Shown here: one piece after another, positions 27,146-35,790 of the stretch
How the letters are laid out: every line of letters starts with the position of its first letter
Position numbering within the stretch: the stretch's first letter is position 1
DNA from: a bacterium
Lineage (GTDB): Bacteria; Margulisbacteria; Marinamargulisbacteria; SXXA01
DNA length: 40,075 nucleotides
NCBI GenBank assembly: GCA_010028705.1
Contig: RHAI01000007.1
Span: 1 to 40,075 of the forward strand
Reading direction: 5' to 3'
The notes under the pieces: model-generated
The model's input: the letters and a program-made list of their open reading frames with translations, nothing else
The model's database searches: none
What the model was told of the DNA's origin: nothing
Program-made: the position numbers and the translations under genes

Positions 27146-28557
27146 TCAAACTGAGTGGCCCAATTAAGCGCTGATCGAACCCAATGGCGAACGGTTGAAT
27201 CGTCAAACGACTCGCAATATATTCTTCCCACGGGTTCGGTACCCGATAAGCGAATTAAGATCCAGCTGCCATCCGAATAAATCCATTTCGTCCCATCAAC
27301 ACGGGACACCTCTGACGCCACTGGCACGCCGGGCAACGCCGACAGGTGACGTAACTGCGCCATTAGGTCGTTTCGCTTCGAGGAATCGAATGAAAACTTA
27401 GCTTCAGTAAATATTCGTTTCCCGACAATCAATTCCACTTCCTCCACCAACATCGAAATTGACATATTTTTTCGAATGGATACACCGGCCACCAATAACG
27501 CGGGCAAAAATCCGCATTTCTCGAATAAATAATCGGAGACCGACAACCCTCCAGAACTCTCGACACCAATTAATCGTGACCGTGCCGATTCAAAATGAGG
27601 GGTGAAATATTTAAATCCAACCGGTGTCTCGATATACGATTTTTCTAACCGGTCACACATGGCACGGGCGACACCCGACGATGCCACGGTTGACACGATC
27701 CCGTCGCAATTAACACCGGACTGAACCCAATCAAGCAACACAATGGCCGAAATTATTTCGGGCGATACGGGTGATCCATTATTGTCCACGATCGCGTGAC
27801 GATCGGTATCTGGATCGTGAGCGACACCAAAACGGGCGCCCCGCTCCCTCACAATCTTACCCAGTTCATCGATCACATTGGGATCCGTGGGGTTCGGCTC
27901 AAGCCCCCCGAAATCAGAGCGCATGTCGCCGTGTAGGAGATCCTGAATCACAACACCGCCAGAGCCATCAATCCACCGCCACAAGGGTCCGGCGGTTCCA
28001 TGTCGAGCATCGACAATTATCGGCAGCCCCCCCTCGCCATAGCCCAATTGCCGAACATAACCCCTGAGATACTCTCCAAACGGGGCGAGTAATGAACCGG
28101 TCGTTATCGGTCCCAGATTACGATTAGACGGCGGGGATCCGACGCCAATCAGCGCTTCGATTGCGGACGTAACGTCAGTCATTGCTGGACCGCCCGGTGG
28201 TGGATTAAATTTGATCCCATTATACTCGGGTGGATTATGCGAGGCCGTAAAAATGAGTCCCCCATGAAATCCCCCGTAACGCACGGCCCAAGACACTAAC
28301 GGTGTCGGCACCGGGGTTTCGGAAAGCATTACGTCAATACCGTGGGCGATCAACACCGACGCCGCCGACCGCACGAGTGACGCCTCATCGAGTGAGTTAC
28401 CTCGACGGGGATCATACCCGATAAACAAGCGGGACAATCCGTGAGCATGCATCCACTGGGCAATGGCGTCTGAAATTAAATTAACGTGGGTGGCGGTGAA
28501 TGATTCACCTAAAATTCCACGATAGCCCGATGTCCCGAATTGAATTAACGTTGTCAT
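27142..28557 (-). CDS. Alpha-D-phosphohexomutase (phosphoglucomutase/phosphomannomutase)
   Basis: A 471-residue cytoplasmic enzyme that moves phosphate between positions 1 and 6 of a hexose. The four family signatures are present: phosphoserine loop TASHNPP (Ser106), metal loop DPDTDRH (Asp248, Asp250, Asp252), sugar loop GVESSGG, and phosphate loop RLSGTEP near the C-terminus. Glucose versus mannose preference is undecided; the product could feed the glycosyltransferases at 19-21 kb. The ATG at 28557 has no Shine-Dalgarno sequence and lies only eight bases after the CCA of tRNA-Leu, so it is probably transcribed from the tRNA promoter. Confidence 0.92.
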   Translation of the reverse strand: MTTLIQFGTSGYRGILGESFTATHVNLISDAIAQWMHAHGLSRLFIGYDPRRGNSLDEASLVRSAASVLIAHGIDVMLSETPVPTPLVSWAVRYGGFHGGLIFTASHNPPEYNGIKFNPPPGGPAMTDVTSAIEALIGVGSPPSNRNLGPITTGSLLAPFGEYLRGYVRQLGYGEGGLPIIVDARHGTAGPLWRWIDGSGGVVIQDLLHGDMRSDFGGLEPNPTDPNVIDELGKIVRERGARFGVAHDPDTDRHAIVDNNGSPVSPEIISAIVLLDWVQSGVNCDGIVSTVASSGVARAMCDRLEKSYIETPVGFKYFTPHFESARSRLIGVESSGGLSVSDYLFEKCGFLPALLVAGVSIRKNMSISMLVEEVELIVGKRIFTEAKFSFDSSKRNDLMAQLRHLSALPGVPVASEVSRVDGTKWIYSDGSWILIRLSGTEPVGRIYCESFDDSTVRHWVRSALNWATQFE

Positions 28558-28565
28558 AAATAAAA

Positions 28566-28650
28566 TGGTGCCGAGGACAGGACTTGAACCTGCACGAGTC
28601 GCCTCGCTAACCCCTCAAGCTAGTGTGTCTACCAATTTCACCACCTCGGC
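28566..28650 (-). tRNA. tRNA-Leu (anticodon GAG)
   Basis: On the minus strand the acceptor GCCGAGG pairs with CCTCGGC, followed by discriminator A and an encoded CCA at 28568-28566. The anticodon stem CTAGC/GTTAG closes loop TTGAGGG, giving GAG, which reads CUC and CUU. A long variable arm and GGTTCAAGTCC T-arm fit leucine. Confidence 0.95.
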
Positions 28651-28660
28651 GAGGCTGGGT

Positions 28661-28689
28661 ACTATAGCACCCTGAGTCTGAATTGAAAA
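28661..28689 (-). promoter_or_regulatory. Promoter of tRNA-Leu (and probably the phosphohexomutase)
   Basis: On the minus strand -35 TTTTCA (28689-28684) and -10 TATAGT (28666-28661) are 17 bases apart, with the start expected about four bases before the mature tRNA. No other promoter fits in the eight bases before the phosphohexomutase gene. Confidence 0.65.
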
Positions 28690-28716
28690 CCGCCACACGA
28701 TCTGCATCATGACCGT

Positions 28717-29937
28717 TTACCGCCCCCCAGCGCGATGCCCCTCATTCACAATTCTAATCCGACCCGCTACCAATACGGACAACAAAGTCACCAGTGCACT
28801 CACAAATCCCACCAGGCCATAATGACGTAACGCGCCAGTGGTGTCTTGCACAATCACAGCACCCGCGACTGAGGCCCCAATTCCAGACCCCAATTGCTGT
28901 GCGGCCGTGGCGATACTTAAAAAGCTTCCCCGTCGATCCGAGGTGGTACTGGAAGTGATCATCGCCATTGCAGGGATAATGCGGCCCGATACAAAAATAA
29001 AAAACAGAGTCGTTACAATTAACATTAGCGGCATCGGCCAGCGTGGCATTAGGGGTAGCATTAGAATGGGGATGATCGCCGCCATGGCCACCACCACAAA
29101 CACACGTCGTTTTCCAAATCGATCCGATAATTTTCCGATAAGCGGTGCCGTAAAAAACGTTGCACCCCCACCCATTAAATACACAAGAAATAGCCGAGTC
29201 TCCGGCATCCCCACATTACATACTAGGTAGGTACTGATGTATGGAATTAAGGAAAAACTCGACACAACAAGTAGAAAATTTAATCCAATTGCCCATAATT
29301 CGTTCGGAGACTTCAGCGTGCGAATTGCCAGCGAGACTGGCGACAGCGCCCCCCGGCCATCGGAATGGATATGCCCCGTCATTGCCGGCAGTATCCAACG
29401 AATTGATAGTGCTAAACCCGTGGCAACGACAGCAATGACAATAAAGGGGACGTGCCAGCCCCATCGATCCGCCAGTTTCAGTCCGATCGGTACCCCAATG
29501 ACCGACGCTACCGAAAATGCCGACATCACGATACCGGTCGCCCGACCCCGCTGGGACTCGGCAAACACATCCCCAATAATCGAAAAAATCAATGCCGATA
29601 ACATGCCACCAAATCCACCCGCGACAATTCGAGCAATAATGAGCGCCCCCGCTGATGGGGAAAACCCACAGGCGAGAGTACCGGCGATAAACCCGGTGTA
29701 AAGCACCAATAACGCGTGACGCCGATCAAATCTGTCCAGCAAATAGGCCCCCAAAAACCCAAAAATTCCCGCACTAAAGGTGTAAGAGGACACAATCATC
29801 CCATAAAAACTGGGACTGATTCCGAAGGCTCGGATCAATTTGGGGCCGAGAGGCATCATAATGACAAAATCAAGAATGTGAGTAAATGAGATCGCCGCCA
29901 AGAGACCCAGCAGTCTATTTTGCCGTTGAAATTTCAT
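28717..29937 (-). CDS. MFS transporter (DHA1/arabinose-efflux-like)
   Basis: A 406-residue, twelve-helix transporter. The loop 2-3 motif is AYLLDRFDRRHAL, and a repeat of it follows helix 8 (GKLSDRFGKRR). TM5 has SVASVIGVPIGLKLADRWGWHVPF, typical of the YfcJ/AraJ-like efflux group. The ATG at 29937 overlaps the upstream gene by four bases. The substrate is unknown. It is one of three MFS genes in the window and the least specific in signature. Confidence 0.9.
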   Translation of the reverse strand: MKFQRQNRLLGLLAAISFTHILDFVIMMPLGPKLIRAFGISPSFYGMIVSSYTFSAGIFGFLGAYLLDRFDRRHALLVLYTGFIAGTLACGFSPSAGALIIARIVAGGFGGMLSALIFSIIGDVFAESQRGRATGIVMSAFSVASVIGVPIGLKLADRWGWHVPFIVIAVVATGLALSIRWILPAMTGHIHSDGRGALSPVSLAIRTLKSPNELWAIGLNFLLVVSSFSLIPYISTYLVCNVGMPETRLFLVYLMGGGATFFTAPLIGKLSDRFGKRRVFVVVAMAAIIPILMLPLMPRWPMPLMLIVTTLFFIFVSGRIIPAMAMITSSTTSDRRGSFLSIATAAQQLGSGIGASVAGAVIVQDTTGALRHYGLVGFVSALVTLLSVLVAGRIRIVNEGHRAGGR

Positions 29938-30824
29938 TGGGCATGGGTCCTTTCATCCGTCGGATTGGACACTCGGCCGATGGGTCCGTCAGAGCGGAAT
30001 AGTGGTCGATTATCCCTAAACGGTATCCGAACTTCGACGCTCGCCTGCTCAATGCGATTGGACAATTGAACCAGGATCAAGGACGCCGGTGAAATATAAA
30101 ATTCGGGTTCGTCAGAGTATAACTTGAATTGGTTGATATCCAGGTGTTGCTCAACAATCCCGATACGCGCTTTGTCCCACACCCGAACCGCAAATTCCGA
30201 GTACGGATATCCAACAACATCCCGCAACGTCAACACTTTTCCAGTCGAAATATCAATGGCCACTCCGTAGACCGCTCGCCGGGGGTACAACTCTTTGCGT
30301 CCTCCGTAGCTCCACTGAGCGTCGTACCGGACCGATATGATCGATCCAGAAAAATAAGACACTTCACCTGAGAGCGTTAATTTTGCCGGCTGCTTTCCGA
30401 ATCCTGGAATCAGCTCTTTGGCATCGATGTGTGCCTGAGTATCAATTTTAAAAGCGTCCAACACCCGACGTTCGACCGATTCAAAATCAGCGTACAATTG
30501 TTTATTTAAATCAGACCGTCCCAACACCTCACCGTAGTATTCAACCTGTGGATATCGGTACGAATACTCCACAGCAAACGATTGCCCCCCCACATCCACA
30601 TGGTCCGTTTGATCATGATTTGTCATCCGAAACGAGGTTGGCTTAACTTTGCGAAGGTAATCGGGGTTGAGATAGGGCGCACGGACCTTAAACATCAACG
30701 TAATCAACGGGTTCCCTTCAGAGGCCAATTCATCGTACCCTATTTTCAACAGGCCAATGGCTCCAATAATTAGCCCAATTTTTATCCATGAGATCGAGGG
30801 AGAATTGGTCTTCTTTTTTGACAT
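29934..30824 (-). CDS. Membrane-anchored DUF3298/DUF4163-like protein
   Basis: About 296 residues with a Lys-rich start, one transmembrane helix (ISWIKIGLIIGAIGLL) and an extracytoplasmic beta-rich body. Segments such as VRYDAQWSYGGRKELYPRRAVYGVAIDISTGKVLTLRDVV and a later FKLYSDEPEFYISPASLIL resemble the DUF4163/DUF3298 pair found in PdaC- and RsiV-like surface proteins. I see no catalytic domain. The ATG at 30824 is chosen over one at 30842 because GAAGGTG lies eight bases upstream. It is coupled to the MFS gene by an ATGA overlap, so the two may act together. Confidence 0.65.
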   Translation of the reverse strand: MSKKKTNSPSISWIKIGLIIGAIGLLKIGYDELASEGNPLITLMFKVRAPYLNPDYLRKVKPTSFRMTNHDQTDHVDVGGQSFAVEYSYRYPQVEYYGEVLGRSDLNKQLYADFESVERRVLDAFKIDTQAHIDAKELIPGFGKQPAKLTLSGEVSYFSGSIISVRYDAQWSYGGRKELYPRRAVYGVAIDISTGKVLTLRDVVGYPYSEFAVRVWDKARIGIVEQHLDINQFKLYSDEPEFYISPASLILVQLSNRIEQASVEVRIPFRDNRPLFRSDGPIGRVSNPTDERTHAQ

Positions 30825-30852
30825 AAACGACACCTTCAACATCCTTACCTAT

Positions 30853-30881
30853 TTGACAAGGTAGATTTCATATTCCAATAT
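30853..30881 (+). promoter_or_regulatory. Putative bolA promoter
   Basis: A perfect -35 TTGACA at 30853-30858 is followed 17 bases later by a poor -10 CAATAT (30876-30881). The predicted start is close to the ATG at 30892, giving a leader of only a few bases. Confidence 0.4.
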
Positions 30882-30891
30882 CAATCTCGTT

Positions 30892-31137
30892 ATGTCACTA
30901 ACACACGAAATCCGTCAAACGATTCTCACAGCCCTTCCGGGTGCGGACGTGGTTGTCACCGACCCTATGGATGATGGCCAGCATTTTCAGGCCGTTGTCG
31001 TCGCCCCTCAATTTGAGGGATTATCTCGAGTCAAGCAACACCAATTGGTAATGCGCCCCCTCACCCAGGCATTTGCAACGTCGGTCCATGCGTTAAGCTT
31101 GAAAACGATGTCCCCCTCCGAATGGAGCACCCAATAA
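30892..31137 (+). CDS. bolA: BolA-family protein
   Basis: An 81-residue protein with the class II KH-like fold. It has the [23 protein letters not shown] strand-loop region and [17 protein letters not shown], where the conserved RVxxHqxVy-type segment lies. The C-terminus has [13 protein letters not shown], as in BolA2/YrbA proteins. The family forms Fe-S-bridged heterodimers with CGFS monothiol glutaredoxins, and such a gene follows 14 bases later, which strongly supports the call. Confidence 0.9.
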   Translation: MSLTHEIRQTILTALPGADVVVTDPMDDGQHFQAVVVAPQFEGLSRVKQHQLVMRPLTQAFATSVHALSLKTMSPSEWSTQ

Positions 31138-31151
31138 TTAAGGAGTTATCC

Positions 31152-31475
31152 ATGACCACTGATCTAGACACGAAGAAAAAAGAAATCGAATCCCAAATCA
31201 AATCCAATCGCGTCATGCTCTACATGAAAGGAACCAAAACAGAACCCATGTGTGGGTTTTCGGCCCAGGTGGTCCAAATTCTAAACCATCTCGGCGTCGA
31301 CTACGACACCCGCGACGTGTTATCTGACGATGTCCTCCGTCAAGCCATTAAAGAGTTTTCAGATTGGCCCACCATTCCACAGCTATATATCGACGGCGAA
31401 TTTGTCGGTGGATGCGATATCACAACAGAAATGTTTCATTCGGGTGAGTTGCAACAGCTTTTGGGAGCGAATTAA
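31152..31475 (+). CDS. grxD: Monothiol glutaredoxin (Grx4/GrxD)
   Basis: A 107-residue CGFS-type glutaredoxin with Cys34 in [14 protein letters not shown]. Other family marks are LYMKGTK near the N-terminus, the cis-Pro segment [20 protein letters not shown] and a C-terminal ELQQLLG. It delivers or stores Fe-S clusters with BolA using glutathione, consistent with the gshA gene at 4.6 kb. AAGGAG six bases before the ATG at 31152 fixes the start; the open frame upstream to 31122 lies in bolA. Confidence 0.95.
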   Translation: MTTDLDTKKKEIESQIKSNRVMLYMKGTKTEPMCGFSAQVVQILNHLGVDYDTRDVLSDDVLRQAIKEFSDWPTIPQLYIDGEFVGGCDITTEMFHSGELQQLLGAN

Positions 31476-32274
31476 TCCAGCATCGCCCCTAATAATGGGG
31501 GTTGTTAACACAACTCCTGATTCGTTTTCGGACGGTGGACGATGGGCTCATTCGGACATTGCTTGCCGTCATATCGACACTTTAGTCGCGGACGGTGCTG
31601 AGTGTATCGATATTGGTGCGGAATCAACCCGACCCGGAGCCGTTGAAATTCCGGCGGATGTCCAAATCGAACGACTCGGTACAGCATTACGGCATGCTCT
31701 ATCGATTCCAAATATTTGGGTATCGGTCGATACACGATCTGCCGCTGTCGCCGAGTATTCTCTGTCGCTCGGGGCCCACGCAATCAACGATGTATCGATG
31801 CTACGACACGACCCAGAAATGGCATCCGTAGTGGCCCAGCACGGGGCGGTATTAATGATCACCCACAGTCGCGACACGCCGCAGTTGATGCAAATCTCGC
31901 CACACTACACGGATCCCGTGGCCGACACCCTCCGCGAACTACGATCTGCCATTCAGGCGGCCACACAGGCGGGCGTTTCACGGTGTGTCATCGATCCTGG
32001 AATTGGCTTTGCCAAAACATTGGCAGACAACATTGCCATATTAAGGAACTTGTCCCAATTCCGATCACTGGGATATCCCACCATGATTGGTACGTCACGA
32101 AAATCGTTTATTGGCGAATTGACCGGTGCTCCCGTTGATCAACGATTACCAGGGAGCCTCGTATCGATGCTATGGGCCATCCATCAGGGGGTATCGATCG
32201 TCCGAGTCCACGATGTTGCCGAAACAGTTCAAGCATTACGAGTATGGCAAGCATTGGGCAATACTCCCGGTTGA
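31444..32274 (+). CDS. folP: Dihydropteroate synthase
   Basis: Condenses p-aminobenzoate with the dihydropterin pyrophosphate in folate synthesis. Motifs are [28 protein letters not shown], the strand [19 protein letters not shown] and GTSRKSFIG, in the correct order. The start is uncertain. The ATG at 31495 would cut into the first strand and gives 259 codons. A GTG at 31444 gives about 276 residues and retains the PLIMG strand, but overlaps grxD by 32 bases. Gene order bolA-grxD-folP shows close packing without an obvious pathway link. Confidence 0.9.
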   Translation: MSCNSFWERINPASPLIMGVVNTTPDSFSDGGRWAHSDIACRHIDTLVADGAECIDIGAESTRPGAVEIPADVQIERLGTALRHALSIPNIWVSVDTRSAAVAEYSLSLGAHAINDVSMLRHDPEMASVVAQHGAVLMITHSRDTPQLMQISPHYTDPVADTLRELRSAIQAATQAGVSRCVIDPGIGFAKTLADNIAILRNLSQFRSLGYPTMIGTSRKSFIGELTGAPVDQRLPGSLVSMLWAIHQGVSIVRVHDVAETVQALRVWQALGNTPG

Positions 32275-32362
32275 TCTCTATGGCTCCTCTAAATCCTCAA
32301 CGGTACCCGAGAACGGAAGGGCGGCCGATAGCGCGGGGATTGACGTCGTCAGCCGCACCGAC

Positions 32363-32677
32363 TTAAAGCCCTAGATTCTGCTGCTCGTAGTGCGACAATG
32401 TTCGAATATGACTCGCAATTTTAGCGACGATCTGATCAATCGTTTCATCCCCATTTTCGGCAGCTAAGGCCTCCACTTCGGCCACACGATCCAAATTCTT
32501 TTTTTCTTTCTTTTTGGCTAACGACATCTGGCCGGCATGTTGGGCGGCTGGAACAACGGATTGCACTTGAGTCGTCGCGTGACGCAAGGCTTGCGTAAAT
32601 TGGCTAGGATCGGTGGCGGATGGAGCCGGAGCCTTGGGGCCTCTCGGAGCCGATGAAAACTCACCCGACACATTCAT
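32363..32677 (-). CDS. Small helical protein, unrecognised
   Basis: About 104 residues. The Pro/Ala-rich N-terminal third (APRGPKAPAPSATDPSQ) is followed by a basic stretch (LAKKKEKKN) and an acidic amphipathic helix with EVEALAAENGDETIDQIVAKIASHIR. There is no signal peptide or membrane span. I use the ATG at 32677, whose A overlaps the previous TAA (TAATG), rather than a GTG at 32689, because GAGGG is spaced better for it. It is the last gene of the ArsR-led run. The low-complexity N-terminus and helical C-terminus recall secreted or chaperoned proteins, but I assign no function. Confidence 0.65.
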   Translation of the reverse strand: MNVSGEFSSAPRGPKAPAPSATDPSQFTQALRHATTQVQSVVPAAQHAGQMSLAKKKEKKNLDRVAEVEALAAENGDETIDQIVAKIASHIRTLSHYEQQNLGL

Positions 32678-32877
32678 TAAATCATCCACCCTCGATCGGA
32701 TGGGATGGCCCGGCCAAGATTAACGGATTGATGGGGCTCTTTTGAACCATACAAGGCATCGTCAATCTGATGTTTAAGGTCAGATCGACCCAGTGTATCC
32801 AATTGTCGTTTGGCGGCGTCCGCCAACTGTTCAGACAGACGTGGCGTTCCAAAAAATTCTGGGTTATAGTCCGACAT
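32677..32877 (-). CDS. Small protein, unrecognised
   Basis: Sixty-six residues starting MSDYNPEFFGTPRLSEQL, with an amphipathic helical centre (LADAAKRQLDTLGRSDLKHQIDD). No membrane span or signal peptide is visible. The ATG at 32877 is preceded by a very good GGGAGGG. The open frame upstream to 32937 runs through the ribosome site. It is coupled to the next gene by TAATG. Confidence 0.65.
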   Translation of the reverse strand: MSDYNPEFFGTPRLSEQLADAAKRQLDTLGRSDLKHQIDDALYGSKEPHQSVNLGRAIPSDRGWMI

Positions 32878-32982
32878 CTGATTTCCCTCCCCCACTATCG
32901 CCTGGCAGTACCGAGGCTTGGGTTTGACACCCATCAATACTGCATTCAGACGTCATTTCCCATCGATCGGGGAATCGAAACA

Positions 32983-33285
32983 TTATTCGAGTAATTTCTG
33001 GGCAAACCGGAGGGCTTCTTTTTTTTTGCCCGGTTGTTTCATAATCGACTGGCTAATCACATTCACCATTTTTTCCGTCTTGGAGTTAAGCTCTGCACCG
33101 ATAATCCCCTCAACCTTAAGGGCGATCATCACCTCCGCCAAAACCACTTTACCTTCGTCTGAACTGATATAAGGAAGCACCGATTTTAGAATACTAACAA
33201 ACTGATTATGTTTTTCCCGATTGCGGGGGGCTATAAAAACAGATTGATCATTTGTAACCGGGAGATCAGAGTGTCCATTTTCCAT
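32983..33285 (-). CDS. Small helical protein, unrecognised
   Basis: A 100-residue protein, mostly helix-forming in its second half (SILKSVLPYISSDEGKVVLAEVMIALKVEGIIGAELNSKTEKMVNVI) with a Lys-rich C-terminus (KQPGKKKEALRFAQKLLE). The ATG at 33285 has AAGGA upstream. It follows the ArsR gene by about 75 bases. Nothing I recognise. Confidence 0.65.
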   Translation of the reverse strand: MENGHSDLPVTNDQSVFIAPRNREKHNQFVSILKSVLPYISSDEGKVVLAEVMIALKVEGIIGAELNSKTEKMVNVISQSIMKQPGKKKEALRFAQKLLE

Positions 33286-33361
33286 AATATCGCGTCCTTT
33301 CATTAGATGTCATCGTCAGTTGCAGGCCTCAATTTGTATTGATTTTTATTAATATATACCC

Positions 33362-33658
33362 CTAAGTCATGTCTCCAAACATGGACTGACCAAACGCATC
33401 CCAAATCTCCTTAAATGACTCGTAGTCGATCGAGTAAAAAATCTTCCGGCCCTCTTTTCGGGCTTTCGTTATACCGGATCGGCGAAGAATATTTAGGTGA
33501 TGCGAGGTCGTCGACTGCTCCAGATAAAAGTGTCGCTCGACATCTTGAGCGAACATTTCACCATTTTTTTTGAGTAGACGAACCATTTCAATACGTTCGT
33601 CATTGGCCAGCGCTTTGAACATATTTATAAATCGAAGAGAGTCTTTATTATCTTTCAC
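33362..33658 (-). CDS. ArsR-family winged-helix transcriptional regulator
   Basis: A 98-residue ArsR-type DNA-binding protein. It has FKALANDERIEMVRLLKK (the typical start), recognition helix region LEQSTTSHHLNILRRSGITKARKEGRKIFYSID, and no cysteine at all, so a thiolate metal site such as ELCVCDL is absent. It may sense something else or be a simple repressor. It starts at a GTG with AAGGTG upstream, nine bases after serS, and precedes three small genes that it probably regulates. Confidence 0.88.
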   Translation of the reverse strand: MKDNKDSLRFINMFKALANDERIEMVRLLKKNGEMFAQDVERHFYLEQSTTSHHLNILRRSGITKARKEGRKIFYSIDYESFKEIWDAFGQSMFGDMT

Positions 33659-33667
33659 TATTCACCT

Positions 33668-34915
33668 TTAGAGTAACTCAGATTTCATATAGGGGATCAG
33701 GGCCTCCGGAACATCGACCGACCCATCGTCCCGTTGATAATTTTCCAAAATAGCGGCCAATGTTCGACCAACGGCCAAGCCAGAGCCGTTAATTGTGTGC
33801 AAATAATTGACTTTTGAGGAGAGTTTATCTCGGTATCGTATCATCGAACGGCGAGCTTGAAAATCGAAGAAGTTGGAGCAGGACGAAATCTCACGATACG
33901 TGTTTTGCGACGGAAACCACACCTCGATATCAAAGGTTATTCCCGACGAAAAGCCGATATCCCCAGTACACAATTGAATCACTCGGTAGGGCAATTTAAG
34001 AACCTGTAAGACCCGCTCCGCATGCCCTAATAATTCATGGAGTTGGGCCATCGACTGGTCGGGATGGCAGAGTTGAACCAACTCGATTTTATTAAACTGA
34101 TGCTGTCGAATAATCCCAGAAATATCCTTCCCATAGGATCCCGCTTCTTTCCGGAAGCAGGCCGTTTGGGCGGTCATCCGAATCGGTAGATTATCCTCAT
34201 CGATAATGGTATCCCGAGCGAGGTTAGTGAGCTGGACTTCAGCGGTCGGACTCAACCAGTAGTCGGTGCCCTCCAACTTAAACAAGTCCCCCTCGAATTT
34301 CGGTAACTGTCCTGTTCCTTGGAGGCTGGCTGAATTAATGACCACCGGAGGAATAAATTCAGTATACCCGTGGTCCTGAGTATGAATATCAAGCATTAAA
34401 TTGATTAACGCTCGTTCGAGCTTAGCCCCAGAGCCCTTGTATACCGAAAAACGGGATCCAGCAATCTTAGCCGCGGAATCAAAATCAATTAACTGTCGGG
34501 ACACCGCAATCGCTTCATGCGGCGCCGGCTCAAACGAAAATATCCGAGGGTCCCCGACCCGTTTTATCTCGATATTGTCGTCTTCTGACTCACCAATCGG
34601 TACGGATTCATGGGGTATATTTGGCAACAGTAAGGCTGCTTTTTTGACAGACTCTTCAAGGACAGATAATTCATCTTGCTTTGATTTGATGGTATCGGAC
34701 AGCTGTTTAAGACTCGCCTGCTGCTCTGGGGTTGGTTTACTTTTCGGGGTCAGTCGATTGCGTTCGTTTTTTAACGCATCAACATCCTGCAATCGATCCC
34801 GCCACACCACATCTGCGTTCAAATACGCATCTAAATACTGAACTGGATAGTGTCGATGGGTGAGCTGTTGACGCACCCAATCGCTTTGATCTCGAATAAT
34901 TTTTGGATCTAACAT
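33668..34915 (-). CDS. serS: Seryl-tRNA synthetase
   Basis: Class II aminoacyl-tRNA synthetase of 415 residues charging tRNA-Ser. The N-terminal coiled-coil arm spans about residues 30-105. Motif 2 is in ACFRKEAGSYGKDISGIIRQHQFNKIELVQ and motif 3 in NGSGLAVGRTLAAILENYQ. The ATG at 34915 has GAGGAG five bases upstream. It overlaps pheA by seven bases. Confidence 0.97.
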   Translation of the reverse strand: MLDPKIIRDQSDWVRQQLTHRHYPVQYLDAYLNADVVWRDRLQDVDALKNERNRLTPKSKPTPEQQASLKQLSDTIKSKQDELSVLEESVKKAALLLPNIPHESVPIGESEDDNIEIKRVGDPRIFSFEPAPHEAIAVSRQLIDFDSAAKIAGSRFSVYKGSGAKLERALINLMLDIHTQDHGYTEFIPPVVINSASLQGTGQLPKFEGDLFKLEGTDYWLSPTAEVQLTNLARDTIIDEDNLPIRMTAQTACFRKEAGSYGKDISGIIRQHQFNKIELVQLCHPDQSMAQLHELLGHAERVLQVLKLPYRVIQLCTGDIGFSSGITFDIEVWFPSQNTYREISSCSNFFDFQARRSMIRYRDKLSSKVNYLHTINGSGLAVGRTLAAILENYQRDDGSVDVPEALIPYMKSELL

Positions 34916-35790
34916 GATAACTCCTCGATCACACGATATGACCCCACCCATTTAAAATACGAGGCATTCTTCTTAATGGTCGCGAGCGCTGATTGTAACG
35001 GCTCTTTCGCTGCATGACCAACCATATCAACAAAAAACAAATAATCACCTAACACTAATTTGGTGGGACGCGAACTAATACTGGTCATGTTGATACCACG
35101 GGCCGAGACTTCGGTGAGTATATCGACCAATCCCCCCGGACGGTCTTTTAATGTCGAAAATATAATGGTGGTTTTATCGTTGCCCGTTGGCAGCGACGGG
35201 ACGCGCCCCACCACCCAAAACCGAGTGCGATTGGTGTCGGTATCCTGAATCGATGGGACCGCAATCTCCAATCCATATCGGTGCGCCAAACCGTCACTCC
35301 CAATTGCGGCCGTCGTGTCAGCATCAACGCCAGCGGCGACAGGCTCACGACGGGACACAAATTCGGCCGCACGAGCGGTGGAATCCGCCATATGGAGTCG
35401 AGGACTATGGACAAAGGCAGACGACAGGAACTGCCGACATTGGCCCAGTGGCTGGGGATGGGACACGACGTCGGTGACTTGACGCCAGTCTGTTCCCGGA
35501 AGCACGAGGAGATGATTGATAATCGGAATTGAAAATTCATCCTGTATCCACAGTTGGTCCGATTGGGCCATCATATCTTGCGCAATCACCACCGGGCCCT
35601 CAATTGAATTTTCGATGGGAATGATAACCGCATCCAATGTGGAATCGTTTTCCAATTGAGTAAATAAGGTGGGTATACTCCCAATAGGAATTAACTCGAG
35701 GGATTGGTCAGGAAACTGACGGGCACCATAGGTCGATGCCGCCAGTTCGCTAAACGTTCCTTTGGGGCCTAAAAAGCCAAGGCGAATCAC
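34909..35790 (-). CDS. pheA: Prephenate dehydratase (monofunctional, with ACT domain)
   Basis: Converts prephenate to phenylpyruvate for phenylalanine. The 293-residue protein has the dehydratase domain (starting [15 protein letters not shown], with [12 protein letters not shown] and the catalytic NRTRFWVVG) followed by an ACT domain from about residue 206. There is no chorismate mutase domain. The phenylalanine-binding motifs are altered: GALV reads GGLV and ESRP reads SSRP ([10 protein letters not shown]), which may weaken feedback inhibition. The GTG at 35790 overlaps the glyA stop as GTGA. Confidence 0.95.
   Translation of the reverse strand: MIRLGFLGPKGTFSELAASTYGARQFPDQSLELIPIGSIPTLFTQLENDSTLDAVIIPIENSIEGPVVIAQDMMAQSDQLWIQDEFSIPIINHLLVLPGTDWRQVTDVVSHPQPLGQCRQFLSSAFVHSPRLHMADSTARAAEFVSRREPVAAGVDADTTAAIGSDGLAHRYGLEIAVPSIQDTDTNRTRFWVVGRVPSLPTGNDKTTIIFSTLKDRPGGLVDILTEVSARGINMTSISSRPTKLVLGDYLFFVDMVGHAAKEPLQSALATIKKNASYFKWVGSYRVIEELSC

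Noticed and set aside
32126-32374. Short plus-strand frame past folP
   Set aside because: It starts inside folP in another frame, lacks a ribosome site and has no recognisable content beyond the folP stop; the 88-base gap there looks non-coding.
32363-33285. The small genes as type III secretion needle or chaperone genes
   Set aside because: Sizes fit loosely, but none has a needle, rod or chaperone motif I can recognise and no other secretion gene is nearby.
35060-35532. Plus-strand frames opposite pheA
   Set aside because: They overlap in three frames, lack ribosome sites, and the opposite strand is a well-conserved enzyme.
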